Shown piece by piece: positions 45,311 through 59,200 of a stretch of 64,000 nucleotides of DNA. Under the pieces are notes generated by a model, which ran no database searches, was not told the DNA's origin, and was given only the letters and a program-made list of their open reading frames with translations. Positions within the stretch are counted from its first letter, which is position 1. Each line of letters begins with the position of its first letter. The position numbers were made by a program, and so were the translations under genes. Source of the stretch: Chiridota heheva (Eukaryota; Echinodermata; Holothuroidea; Apodida; Chiridotidae); assembly GCA_020152595.1 (NCBI GenBank), contig JAIGNY010000327.1, forward strand, positions 137,501 to 201,500, read 5' to 3'.

Positions 45311-47947
45311 AAAATTCATAAGATTTTTGCAGAAGTTATAAGATTTATTTATTATTATTATGTTTTTTTTTTCTTTATTACTATCTATACAAAAAAATTA
45401 AATGCCATAAAGGGTGGTCTTGTATGAATTGTGGTGATACAGAATAACCAAAAATGCATACAAACATAATTTGGAATAGGATTTTCGAGGCACCCTGGTG
45501 TATAGACAGCCAGGGGGAAACATCAGCTAACTTGCCTGAAAATCTATCCAAGCCTTTATTTCCACATGATCAAAAAAACATAATCAGTTGAATATTTTAC
45601 TTATTTACAATTTTAACTCATTATTTTCAGGCTTAATGTTCAAATTATTATGACCACTTGCTTATAATGGGCCAACCTCTGTTTTTTTTTATCTTCTCCC
45701 AAAATTCTTATTCTTAGGGCAGTTGATTCTGAAAAAGATTTGTGAAACTTAAATAATGACTGCAAGTAACGGAACAATTTGAAAGAATCAAACAAAGAGA
45801 TTTTAGGCTGTCTTCTTTCAATAAATAATTATAAGTTTTGGATAATGCTAAAACATTGAAACCAAAATATGTTATTTTCAACTTTAAAGACTTTTATTCA
45901 TTCCTTTTTTGATAAACATTAAATAAATTCTTTTATAGCCATCCAAATAGACTTCATGTGACAACCTTTTGTCTGTTTTTCTATTTTTAATAATTTTATT
46001 GCATTTGTTATGTCAACTCCCACAACTATGTACCCATCAAGACCAAAAATAAAAAAAAGGTTTCTTCCTATAACAACCCAAATTTTAAGTACCCGATGAA
46101 CAGCAAACCCAGACTTTCATACTCCAACCGAAATAATTATTTCTAAACCATACTGTTGTTTTATTAGGAACACACAACTAGGGGAATCTTTCTGCCGGTC
46201 CCAATGGATAAGACAGCACAAGGATGCCTGTCTTCAGGGACGCCAGAAAAATGTGCACAATTTGAGGCAGTACTATTTATTGGAGCATAAATCAATTGCT
46301 TACAAATGTACAGGGAATCTTTAACCAACATTTAACAGTTTAACCAATGTTTTATTTCTTTAATTGAAGAAAAAAATGTTACTTTCAAACATTTTCAGAC
46401 TAAAACAATTAAAATTGTCACCTTGACATGGAGACCTTCATTCCAGCTGCTGATGCAATAATTGCATTGAATCATTTTACGGACCAGAGAACCAAGCCAC
46501 TCATTTTCCAGAGGGTGTTTTTTTAAATATGGCAGTATGATACCTCTAATGCTTCAACCAATCATGTGATTCAGAATAGATCACATGACTCAATTTTCCT
46601 ATCTATGCATAGTCCAATTATGTTTTTACCATAAAATAACCACCTAAATGTCTCTAAAAGAATTATAGTTACCACTCAAAACAAAAGTAGAACCATTCTA
46701 ATTGTTTAATTAAAAAATAATTGTTTGACCTGCTTATAGAAGATTAAGTAAACTGTCACAAATCATTACAAAATTTCAAAAATGAATTCATGGTGAAGTA
46801 CAAAATGAAAGCACACCACATACATCACCACAAAAAGCTGTAGTGATGGTAATGAAAGAATTGCATCACATTGATAAGAATACAAATAGTGGTTAGTGGG
46901 ATGTGGTGTCTTCTACCCATGTCAATGAACCACAACAACCAATATCGCCCTCCTTTGACATTTATTCCCGCAGATTTAACAAGGTCACCCATTGGTAGGA
47001 GCGCAAGATTTATGACATCAATGTATGCTTTTTACGAGGTTCGATCTTTTGAAAAAATGACAAAACCAGATGGGGAATAGGGGCCATGTTGGCACCAGAG
47101 AGGCGGTAAATGATATGGGATTCCATCTCAGACATATTATGTGGAGGTACAATTTGAAAAATAAGAAAATAGTTTCACGAAATAGAAAGTGAGTAATGCT
47201 CAGATTTGTTTTTCTAGGTTTTGTTTCTACTGGGTGAAGTTTAAAAGCAAAATTGTTACTTGTCATGATCATAATTGAAAAAACAATAAATTTTGGGGAA
47301 AGCAGTGTATAGTGACGTACTCTCTATGCATTAGTTCATGGATGGTACTGGCTCCCTCTAGAAGAAAGCCAAACAAGGAAACAATCAATTGAAATTTATT
47401 CTGAATTGATTTTTATTTACCAAAAGTTCCACACAATTCTTTTATTAGTATGCTTAATTTCTCCGTAAGACAGTACAAAGCCTGTTAAAAAGAAGCCAGG
47501 CAGAGTAGAACAAATCTGACACTGTGAGAGATAAGTGGAGAATCGTTTCACAATGTCCGCAAATTGTCTTGTGCCGTCGTCGATGAGAGCAGTCCATAAA
47601 TCTCCATCAGCCTCCTAAGAGAGACTTGTCAGTAATTTGGTCATGAATGTCACCGCTGAGGTAAACAAATAAATTTTCCCCCAGATTAGGTACAAAGAGA
47701 TGAGACCAGAACAAATCTATCTTTATCAACCTACCTCTTCTTTGAAGAAAATTCAAATTACTAAGTGATGAGGGGAATATTTGCAAACATAATGTTTTGT
47801 CATGCAATAAACACTTAATGGATGGAAATAGTTTATGTAAAATACTGTCAGAGAAGATCTCTCTTCCACATAGATGAGATCAGATTAGTAAAACAGTCAG
47901 ATTGCAGAGAAAACAGAACAGATTTTAACAATTTCTTTTGCTGTGTT
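45311..47947. other. Intronic stretch with possible conserved patch
   Basis: AT-rich unique sequence. The patch 47540-47680 is less AT-rich and includes a forkhead-like GTAAACAAATA (about 47661-47671). No exon was identified. Confidence 0.35.
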
Positions 47948-48043
47948 AAAATGTGACTGGTTTTGCAAGAAGTTCTTTGGTTTTAAAGGTTTAATAAAAT
48001 GTGACTGGTTTTGCAAGAACTTCCTTTGGTCTTAAAACTTTAA
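47948..48043. repeat. 48-bp tandem duplication
   Basis: Two copies starting AAAATGTGACTGGTTTTGCA at 47948 and 47996. A CTT microsatellite (TTC repeats) follows at 48076-48097. Confidence 0.88.
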
Positions 48044-49105
48044 TATCTTTTGCAGCCCTGAAAATGGTTGAGTTTTCTTCTTCTTCTTCTTCTTCTTGCT
48101 TCTTTTGTACATCCTCCTATGGATGTGATTTTTCAAAAAACTTACTGCTCCTTTACGTTTGGAGGCATATATGCTTTTCCAAATGATTTTAAACACTTTT
48201 TGTATAATTAGAAAATAATATACTAATATTTTGCGAAACGACTGATATTTTTATATTCTACATTCTTATCCCAATATTGTAAATAAGTAATGTTTTTTTT
48301 CTTTTCAATATAAATAAAGTCAAAATAAATGATGAAATAATCTTTAACTTCCTTATGATTTTAACAAACATTGATAACAATCAATCTGATACTGTAATTT
48401 ACTATGTTGTACATATTAAAGATCAGATAAAATCATAAGAAACAATGAAAATCAAAGCTGGAAACTAAGTTAAATTTTGTATCTTGATCTGAATTGAGCA
48501 TTTATAAATCAATGATTGCTTCTTTTCAGAAGAAATACCCAGGTAAAATTAAAAAGCAGAAGTTGTTTACAAAATATGGTTGTTGATAGTTAAGTATGCT
48601 AAAAAGCTTGGTCTTCATTTCTACTTCCATATTCAGGTAACCATGAGAACTGATCAGCTATAAATACATCCAGCACTGTTAACGATGTCTTCTTGTCAGT
48701 TGTGGGGGATAATTTAGTGAAGACCCCTACCCCTCTTAACCTCTTTGTCAAGTATATGACAGATATTGAGATTAAGTACGCTTGATGGTAATAATTCATC
48801 TTGTACTTTTCAGCCAAGGTATTTCATGTGAGTGAATAAAGACTCCTGGGTTACTGACTGACCCTTCCATTTCCACTGGGAATCCACAGAGATCCTATTT
48901 ATTCACACAGATTCAAATTAAATTGATTTTGACCTTACATTACTTTTTACTTATAAGTGTTTCAGTCTTTGCCAGCAGAAGAAGAATAAAATATTTAAGA
49001 AATGCTTTGCTAAAAACATTGTGACTTTCCCTAGGTCTGGCAAACATACTTTTCTTTGCAGCAGTTTCAGAACTGGGAGAGATTATACTTTTACATATTA
49101 ATTTA
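48044..49105. other. Intronic stretch with a TTC microsatellite
   Basis: Contains the short TTC repeat near 48076 and otherwise unique AT-rich sequence. Confidence 0.4.
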
Positions 49106-49475
49106 TCATAATCAGCATGATCAGCATGATCACCATCATGATCACCATCTTCATCATAATCATCATCATGCATCACCATCACCATTATCATCACCCCACC
49201 ACATCACCATTATCATGATCACCATCTTCATGATCATGCATCACCATTATCATCACCCCCACCACATCACCATGATCACCATCTTCATCATTATTATCAT
49301 CATGCATCACCATCAATATCACCATTATCATCACCCCCACCACATCACCATTACCATCACCACCATAATTGTTCACTTCATCATTGTCATGCATCACCAT
49401 CAATATCACCATTATCATCACCCTCAGCACATCACCATAACCATCATCATAATTGTTCACTTCATCATTGTCATG
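49106..49475. repeat. CAT/CAC-rich microsatellite with an 87-bp higher-order unit
   Basis: Trinucleotide-like ATC and CAC repeats. A block starting CATGCATCACCATCAATATC recurs 87 bp later (49301 and 49388), together with the phrase ATAATTGTTCACTTCATCAT. The His-rich plus-strand frame (49056-49586) and the Asp-rich minus-strand frames are translations of this repeat. Confidence 0.93.
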
Positions 49476-51824
49476 GCCAAAGTTTGTTCCACCCTAAAGA
49501 AACTTGAACAGAAACTCTTCCTCCCAAAACCTTCACTGCGTTTAAACCTACTTGATCCTCCTGGGCCACTTGATATACCTTCATAATGCACACTCACCTG
49601 TGCTAATACTTAGGAATTAGGAGCTAAACTAATTTACTTGTTAGAATTACAGAAATATACACGCAACAGTTACTACCATTTGACAAGACCCTATAAAAAT
49701 TTGTCTCTTTCACCACAACACAGGCATTTAACATATTTAATACCCTGATCAATATCTTTGATTTAATCGGCATCACTTCCAACATCTTATCTAAATACTG
49801 TTGAAAAGAGCAACAACAAGACAAATGCTACTAAATACCTCTGAGCACAATTAGAATAGCAGTGCACTAAACTGTGCTTTTTTGAGTGTGGTAGTTCATC
49901 AGAAACTTGAAAGGTTCATTATATGAGTTGATTAAGTTATCAGACTTAAAGAAACTTCTCAGACCGTCAGATCAAAAGGAAAAGACTTAGAAATGAAAAG
50001 GCAATCCACCCATCAATTCTATATTCACTCTTAAGGTTGGCTTATATAGAAAAACCGTTTACATAAAAGGGAATCAATTTGAAGAGTCTCTTCAACTGTA
50101 AAGTGAGTCTATTATTGGTGGATTGCTCCCTTGGCCTCAATCCTTTGTTGTCCACCGCCTCTTAGCAGCAAACAATAAGATAAGAGGACAATACAGGGAA
50201 GATGCTCCTCTCTACTGAACAGTTTCTTCTTCGTCTTTATTTGAGTTTATAAGAAAGTAACAAAAACATAAGATGTGTTGAAAGAAACCAATAATAGAGT
50301 TTCTAAAACCTATGTGAGCTGCCTCTTTTTATTATCAAATGTTTACAAAGTTAATGTCTTGGAATTTGTCCTTTTTGCTCCTAACTGCAGAAGTTCATCT
50401 AAGAGGTAATCGCTCTAAAACCTACAGAAGAAAAGTCACTTCATACGATTGTTCTTTCTACATTTATAGAAATGGGTTTCAATGGGTTAAATCTATATTG
50501 TAGAATCTGGGAAAGTGTTCTGTCTCTGATTGTACATCAATTTAAGATACAAGAAGCAGCACCCCTCTCCAAATCTAACAAATCAACAAATATTTGTTAA
50601 TATAAAAGTGAAATTGAATGTCCATACAATTTTTTGTTGTTGAAGTTTTTAATGCAAATAAAAAGAAACAAAATATTTTATTATTTTGCACTCTCATGAA
50701 TCATTCTTTAATATTTCTGCAGTAGTTTGGAGTCAATTTCACACCCCTCCCCCCCCCCACTCCCACCCTTAACATGCCTGGGAGCATTCAAAGGAACTTA
50801 TACATGCAGTAGTAAGTATGCAAAGTATTATTATGTTAACTAAGGAGATAAGAGTATTTAAAAGTTTCTCAAAAACAAAACTGATCTAGCTCAGAAACAT
50901 TCTGGTTTTTAATTTCTGCATATAGAAGCAACCAATGCGATTAAAAAATATCTCATTATTTTTTAGGGAGTAAAACTTATTCGTTTAATTTTGAACAAGT
51001 AACCTTAAAAATCTTAAATGTCTGTGAGACTATGAAGTCCCTTTCTTTAACTTATGATTAAATTCTGATATGCTTCTGACAATATTATAACAATCATTTC
51101 TACAAGGGAATTTACTTTAACTCTGAAATCATAAACTGTCAATGAAGTTTTTCATTTCAATATCTCCTTCATGGTATTTAGGCATTTTGTTTGTAGTGAT
51201 ATTTGTTACTTATGCTATCCCTATTGGATACGATGCTGATGATATACCACAAAACTTCAAAATAATATTATAAAAACAACATTAAAGATCCAAACAGTAT
51301 AGTTTTTATTATTAAAATCTTGGCATTGTCTTCTCTGAAACTCAATCAAAAATACTTGTTTGTCTTACGCTTTTGTTTTATTGCTTATTTTCAGTTTCTT
51401 TTTTATATACATCTGGATTTAAGTTACAAATGACCCAATAGTAAGCAGAGGCAATTTACTGTAACTGAAGTCAATTTTTTCAAAAATACTGCCCCACGAA
51501 AGACGGATTGCCTTACACAAGCTTTCCCTTAAGGAAATTGCCTATTGATTTTTGGTGACTTAACATTGTAAGCAAAAACCATAGAAACATCTAAACTGTG
51601 CGTTTGAAGGTGCATATCAATTTATGAGTTTACATCTATTAAATCTATTGTCGGTGAATAGATCGGATTCTCTGAATGTCTCTGTTGCAGAAAATTAATT
51701 TCATGGCCTTGAGAAAAGAGGAAAGAAAAACTTGCTAATTTTGTGGATATTTTCTCAAAATTTGAAAATTATGAAATTACATGAGGGGCACATATTTATT
51801 TGATAAAGATCACACAGATTGTAT
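49476..51824. other. Intronic stretch, no feature recognised
   Basis: AT-rich sequence with a short C-run at 50746-50757. No exon candidate or repeat was recognised. Confidence 0.4.
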
Positions 51825-52100
51825 TATCTTATCATTATAATTATGATTATGATTATGATTATCATTATTAATTAGTTCTCATATAGCGCTCACTTCTACA
51901 CAAGAAATATGCAATCAGTGGCACTTTACTTACCTAAATAAACTGAACTAAATAGAATTAAGAAAAACATGAAAAAGATGAGTTTTTAGTTTCTTTTGAA
52001 AATCTTAAAACTACTAGAGGTTTTAATGTCAGTTGGTAGCTTGTTCCATTCCCTAAAGCCCTCCCACAGAACAAGTGTGATCCCCAAAAGTCTTCCTTTG
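51825..52100. mobile_element. Dispersed repeat fragment (TATAGCGCT-type)
   Basis: A run of ATTATG repeats is followed by CTCATATAGCGCTCACTTCT, then later by GATGAGTTTTTAGTTTCTTT and GGTAGCTTGTTCCATTCCCT. This order of phrases recurs in dispersed repeats of marine invertebrates in my memory (an ATT run, TATAGCGCTTT, then a GTTCCA block). Assignment to a named family is not possible from the sequence alone. Confidence 0.5.
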
Positions 52101-52110
52101 TGTTGATATT

Positions 52111-52200
52111 ACGTGATATGTAGTTTTTACGTGATATGTAGTTTTTACGTGATATGTAGTTTTTACGTGATATGTAGTTTTAACGTGATATGTAGTTTTA
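52111..52200. repeat. 18-bp tandem repeat, five copies
   Basis: Five exact or near-exact copies of ACGTGATATGTAGTTTTT. The minus strand reads TTYHVK repeats because the unit has no stop in that frame. Confidence 0.97.
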
Positions 52201-52239
52201 GACCTCAATGCATACTTAGAATTCTTTTCAATAAAGTAA

Positions 52240-52290
52240 GTATATACATATAAATTGTATATACATATAAATTGTATATACATATATGTC
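52240..52290. repeat. 17-bp tandem repeat, three copies
   Basis: GTATATACATATAAATT occurs twice exactly and a third time with three changes. Confidence 0.93.
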
Positions 52291-55200
52291 TATGACCTGT
52301 ACTTGACTGGTATAAAATCATATTAAAATTTTGTACTTCTTATGATTAATAATATTTTGTTTGTGTTTAATAATTCTGGTTATCCCAAGCCAAGTTATCA
52401 TAACTGACATTAGGCTAATAGTTAGTGTTTTATGTATATATTATAAAAACAAACCTGGTTGAGACTGCTTATTAGTTTTGAAAAATCATGTGTGGCATTG
52501 ATGCAAAAAATTGATTTTTCCTAAAACATAAAAAAGTTAGTTTGTTCCAAAATTAGAAATGAATTCCAAGAAAGGTACGCTCACACCAATGACTTCCTCA
52601 ACAAGTCGGCAGCCTTCCTGTATCAGTTTTGCTGTAATAACAGCAAGAAGGACTGTACATTTGTACATACATCATTTTAATGTCATTTTGTTTAAGTTAT
52701 ATTATTGTCTAATACATGCATCTCAACAAACTTTACATCAATAGCATTTAATGCTACTCTCCAATTTAATCTTAGTACAGAATCATTAAGAAAGCTGCAA
52801 AAATTGAACAAAATAATTCTACCAATAAATGCAACAAAACAATTTCACAACTCTCAGAAAGAAAAACACTTTAAAATAACAGAATCGAATATGACCCCAT
52901 TTACTAAAAAGGTTGAATTGATGGAAATTTGTAAAAACCCTTCTGTGCTGTTAATCTGCATTATTTGGCAATAGAAACTTTAGTCTTTAATTCAAGAAAA
53001 TCCATTAGAAAACTTGAGCATGATTTTTAAAACCATAATAGCTTTCTAAACATGAATTCACAACACCTACTCAAGTAAGAAAATACATTGCTTGAATACA
53101 AATTAAAAAAAATTGAAAATTTTAAACTTTTAAAAACATTCCTAACTACATCAAAAAAGTCCCTAAGATTTCTGGAAAATAATTTTCTTTCTAAAACATT
53201 TTCTCAAGTTCTGAGAGCTAAAATATATCTGAAACATTTGACAAAAGTAAGAATTTTGTGATCAACAGTCATGCATTATATATTTTGAGGTAGAAAGTTT
53301 GTTTTCAGTCCCTACCACTGGAAAACTAAGACAGAAACCACGTCCAATTTCAACCCAATTACTAGCTCAATTCTGATTTTCCCCAGGAGAAATAACGCAA
53401 CAGGGGAGAGCACTGATTCTTCTCTTATTTCTTTGGTAAAACAAAATTTTCTTCTCCGTCTCCACTGGGAAATGTTTTACACAGTATGAAATTGGTTCAC
53501 TTGATTGCTTTCGTGGCATAAGCCATCCTCAGTAAGCATTCATCTTATTACAACCCAAAACATCAATCACAGACAGCATCCAACAAACAGAAAGGGGGAA
53601 ATATAAATACCAGAATACCTCAAATGAAAAACAGTTAAGAACAACTTTATGGTTTATTAAAACGTTTCCCCCCTATATATCATGACCCCTATTCAACCTT
53701 GTGGATGTCCCATGTGTAATATAACAGATCTAATAATTGCAATTGTGCTACACGCAATCATAAATTTGTTGTGTGCCCCCACTAGGCAAATCATCAAGAA
53801 ATTTGCTTCCAGCAGAGACCATTTTCTCTAGGGTACACTTTGAGCCACAATCACTCTGTCAATGTTGGTTGAGGACCTGCCAAGAAATACAGTTGATGGA
53901 CTGGCACAAGTGCCAACCAGACCTCACCACCCCCCACTGGTTTCATATTTATGTAACTCTGTTCACATCTACTTCCTGCAAACACACAGTATTATCGCCA
54001 GTGTAAAATCTGCATCAGGAAATTTCCTTTTCTTTGAAGGTAATTTTTGTTACTATAAGACATCCATCTTTAGAAGATTTCTGGTGTTTGTAAAACTATG
54101 AGTAGCAAATATTACTAATTTTTTCAACAGTTACCCTAGCAATTGTACCTACATGATTCCTCAAAAATTAAACTTGATAGAATAAGCAAAGCATTTTAAA
54201 CCAGAAACATAATGAAAATAAATCCTCTTTTTTAAATTCAATTATCTTCAGATACATTTACCAAGAATTTGAGTAACTATTTGAATCAATTGATTAAAAA
54301 TCATATTCTAAGACACTTTGCTGGATATAAATGTATTTTCTTAATTTTCTTAACCATTATGAAACTAATAAGTTCCATAAAATGTCTTTTGTTGGTTTAA
54401 ACAAATACTACAAAAATAATAATGAAGATGCATACATTTAAATATATAGATTAATATATAATAACACATATATATATATAAAATAATTATCTTTCAAGTG
54501 GCAGTTAAACAAACTTTTCTACACTTTTAACCATATTTAAAATTTCTTCAGCACCTATATTTGTGAATAAATTAACTGCCTATTTATAAACAAATATTGC
54601 TGGAAAATAACTTATTATTCTTTTTTAGAAATTCTTAAACTCATCAACACTAATATTTTAATCTTATGAATATTCAAGATTGCATATATTAATTATGCTC
54701 CATGCTATGCACATAAAAAGTGATCTTCACAATCTCCAGTAATTCTGATCCTGAAATCATAACTAGACAACAATTTCTGGATCTTAAATATCTGTGTAAA
54801 CACACACAGACTCCCTAGTGCACTGTCATAAATATAACAACTTCTTAAAATCTCTTCATTTAAAAACTGATAAATAAAAAATATAAAGAAGGAAAGAAAA
54901 AGTAAATCTAGTAATACTAGACTCAATGGTGTTTGAAACTAGAGAGGGAACCAATAAATCTGAGTATGACCAAGGGAAGAATAAATGTCTGCCTCCCCTG
55001 ATATTAAGACCGCCACCTCTTTCACCTTGCACCACATGTACCCAACAGAAACCATTAAACGCTTCCAACAAATAGTTTTACTACGAAGGTGTTTTCTCCA
55101 GTCTGACATATTTTTGTCAGAAAAAGGTAAATAACAATTGTATTTTTATACAACTCAGATGTGACTTATATTTTATTGTTGTGGTTGATAATTTGTTGTT

Positions 55201-55628
55201 TTCATGACAATAAGTTTCTATAAATTGAAGTAATATTTTTCATAGTTTCAGAGGCTAAGATTTTGATTGTATCTGATGTGAGTTAATTTACCAGAATTCA
55301 TATCCAGTTTGAATAAAATGCATATCCAGAGTCTGGGAGAAATCCCACGTGGTTCCGATGCTAACTTTAAATATATAAAAACATTTTTTTTAATCATATA
55401 TCTTTAAATGTTGTGTTCTTACAAAATTCTTCTTATTTTATTTATCACACTGGAACATGTAATTTGTGTATATTTTGTTTCTTGCTTAAGTGTTAAGGTT
55501 TTTTTCCTTAAGCTATAAGCCACAATCACAACAAACAATGAAAAATTATATTCTGCTCTGTCTGACATGAATAATGATGAAGTCAACAACTCAATATTCT
55601 ATGGGAATCTTTGCTTTTATTAACAGCA
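52291..55628. other. Intronic stretch, no gene recognised
   Basis: AT-rich. The patch at 53760-53960 is less AT-rich and open on the plus strand (53773-54006) but resembles no family; it may be a decayed repeat. Confidence 0.35.
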
Positions 55629-56264
55629 TCATACCAAGTTTAATTCAAATCTGACAGCTTTGTGGAAATATATGCATAAACAGAATTTCTCATTAATATT
55701 TATGACATCAGCACCAAAAACAATAGGGATCATCTGCAGATCACAACACATCCATATACCAAGTATAACATAAATCCACACTGTTCTTGAGATATCGTAT
55801 TTATAAGCTTGTTAACAGAATTTTACATACAGCCCTGTCTACTAATTAATATTCATGACATCAGCACCAAAATCAATGGGCTTCATCTACAAACAACAGC
55901 ACATCCATATACCAAGTATGACATAAATCCACCTCACTGTTCTTGAGATATCATATTTATAAGCTTGTTAACAGAATTTTACATATAGCCCTGCCTACTA
56001 ACTAATATTCATGACATCAGCACCAAAATCAATGGGCTTCATCTACAGACCACAACACATCCATATACCAAGTATGACATAAATCCACCCCATGGTTCTT
56101 GAGATATCGTGTTTAGAAGTTTGTTGATATAATTTTATATTTAGCCCTGCCTACTAATTAATATTCATGACATCAGCTTCAAAAATAATAGGGATCTACG
56201 GACCACAACAAATCCACATACCAAGTATGACATAAATCCACCACACAGTACTTGAGATATCCTC
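55629..56264. repeat. About 155-bp tandem repeat, four copies
   Basis: The anchor AATATTCATGACATCAGCAC occurs at 55695 (with one change), 55848, 56004 and 56160, giving a period of 153-156 bp. Each unit also contains ACACATCCATATACCAAGTA, TGACATAAATCCAC and TTGAGATATCGTATTTATAA. The first copy is the most diverged. The frame is broken in every unit. Confidence 0.93.
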
Positions 56265-59200
56265 CCTTACAGAAAAATGAGCTCGCGATGAGCTCGGCTA
56301 AGTATTGACCATTGTAAATTCTACTGGAAACTTACAATTACATTCAATAACCAAACAAATGTGAACAACAAATCTATAGGATACTAGCAGGTAACTGTCA
56401 TTATCTAAAATGATAGCTCCCTGGTATTAGCTTGAACTCTTATATTACATGGGCATCATCATATTTACCCCCTGACCATTAATCCTATTGACCCATGTGA
56501 CAAGAGAAGCAAATACAGGAACTAAGCAAATACAGGAACTAAGCAATTACTCCCTACATTGTTTGGTATGTGTACCTCTGTTATTTTAAGTTATTTCCAT
56601 AATTTTATACTGACCATATCAGCCTAAATATGATATGATATATGAGAGAAGTATAGATCAAGATTATTGAAATTTCAATATTTTTACAATTATTTTCACT
56701 AAGTTGTCACTGTTCGTTCATCACTTACACTCAATTTATTACTTGCATCACCATCAAAAATATTTTACTTGCACTGCACAGTGTCCTTTATTGATATCAC
56801 TTATTGCCCTACAAACAGAGCTTTCATAGTTCCAGAAACCTAATCCATTGTCATGCCTCTATGTACTGTGCAATGGACCATGGCCTCTTGAATACCTGGA
56901 TGCAGTTTAGTCTTTTACTAGTAGCTTATAATTGTAAGCATTTCCTCTATTCAATCTTTGTATAATTTTGAAAATACCCTTTGTTTGGTCATCCATGTGA
57001 TAATTGACCTTGCATTTATTGTACCTGACCAGTCTCTGACTGAATGAGGAATAATGATAATGATATTACAACCAATTGCAAGCTTCTAATTTGGAAATGA
57101 GTTTGTTATTTGAAAAGGGCAGTTTAATTTTATTGGCTCTTCTAGCAAGATGGAAGAATTTTAAGTAGGCATACATGTAAGATTTCATTCTTTATTCTCA
57201 CAATTATAGAGTTGTTAAGACTGTTTACAAGTATTTTTTTTAATCATTGCCAATCTTTTTCAAATAATTTGAAGGAAGTTTGTTCGTTTTGTAACAAATT
57301 GTTCCAATCTTCCACTACGACTCACTATGTGCTTCAAAGATGGAGTATGATGAAGGCATTAGAGCTTGGTGGAATTAGAAATAAAGTAGTTTAATTGATT
57401 TAATTATTTACTGATTGCAATACTTTGACAAAGAGCTGGTGATCAACTTGAATGATTCATGACCTGTTAGCTATAGTATGTTAAGCAGTGGTTGTGTAGC
57501 AAAGTTTTGAATACCTGTAAGTTCAAAAATGGAATAAAAGAAGTTGACTTAAGTTGATTTGAATGTTTCACAGAAGGACCTATCTTTAGGCCTACCTGTG
57601 TTTTGAAGTGATTTTGCCTCCTTCATATCAAAAAAACATGTATAATCAATTGACAGTTTCCATGGTGTAAACGTTAAGAAGCATTGTCATCGAAATATGT
57701 TTTGGAAATATAATGAAGAAAATTGTATCATTTGTGCAATTTTTTTTTAGAGTATACAAGAAAGGATGACCTATTAGCTATGGTACATTTTAAAAGCAGT
57801 GTTTAATGAATCATCAAAGTTTTGAATAAGTTCAAAAATATATTATTATTGACCATATTTTGTATTAAGTATTGACCTTATTTTATACTGCGTGACAGAA
57901 GGCCTTTTTTTTTAGCCTTATAGACCTCTAGATTTTGTGTGTATATTTCCTTTGTGCTTTTTTTTTTCTTTTTTCCCCAGAATGAAAACTTACAGTGCTA
58001 TTCAAAAAAGATATTTGGGAAAGATTCTTTTTTGCAAAAGAATGTTTTAAAGAGTCACAAGAATTGATGTTTTTATTTTCATTTTCAGCACAACAGTGCA
58101 AATTCATTCTGCCAATAAGGATACAATTCATTCTGCCATTTAAAAGAAACTTTACTTTTTTTTAAGTTTTATGTTGGACATGAAATATACATACTTTCGA
58201 ATTTGCGACCTCATTTCCCTGACGACTAATTCGTATAATGTCGATAATCGGCCGGAAGAGGTTAGAATTACCCATTGAACCACACATTAAATTTTATACA
58301 AAAAAGCTAATAACTTTTGTTGGAAGCATATTTTTTTTGTTTGCTTAGACATGCCCATGAATTCATTTTTCTCCCTATAGTGCCTTTAAGTTTTTGTTTG
58401 TTAAGAAAATATATTTTTAGCATGTGGTATGGTCAAATATTCCCTTGCCAAAGACATAATAATTTGTGCGACATATTAATATTCAATTTTTTTTGTCTCA
58501 CTAACATCCCCGAGATTGTATTTGCGTGTGAATGCAACCCAGGGTTCCGTTACTTATTTACCACGTATACATACAAAACGTGTTACAGCCTATACTTGGT
58601 TTTAGAGTTCTGACACGTGGCAGCAGCCTTCTCACTATCATTTACTTATTTCTCTTAATACAAGTATGTCTTATGACAAAAATGGTGTAATATTAAGTCC
58701 AATTGAAAACAAGGAATTTGCTTTTTTTATTGATGAAAATGTTGGCACAAGTGAAATTTGATCCGATTCCTAGACATACATACATACACATACATACATA
58801 CACATACATACATACACACGCCAGCATGACTACATAGGTTCCTCATGGTATCTCATCAGAACCAAAAACAGCAATTACAACCATATATACAATCCAGTGT
58901 TAATTATAAGAATGAAAAGAGATTCACTATTACTGTAAGGTAATCTCTAGTTATTCGTTTACAAAGTAAAGAGTTCTACCTTTAGAATTGGAAATAAATC
59001 TTAATTCAATCATTCCTAATTCAAAAACTAAAAATGTGTTACATAAATTTTTTCATTCTTTTGGATTTGAGTTACATACCCACAATAGAAACCAAATAAT
59101 TTAATCTGATGAAATATTTGATTTGCATATTTTGTGTTAAACAAGAAAAATCAAAGCATAATGTACTTTTAATATTTCAAATTCTATTAAAGATTTTTTT

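Noticed and set aside
49056..49586. His-rich 176-codon frame resembling a metal-binding protein
   Set aside because: It is the translation of a CAT/CAC microsatellite, and the opposite strand is open as well.
56980..57020. Minus-strand WMTKQ resembling the EBF SMTKQ exon end
   Set aside because: Residues upstream do not match the family, and no suitable acceptor gives an in-frame exon; a chance four-residue match.
58360..58392. Transposon end CTCCCTATAGTGCCTTTAAG
   Set aside because: No inverted partner was found within about 300 bp, so I did not define an element.
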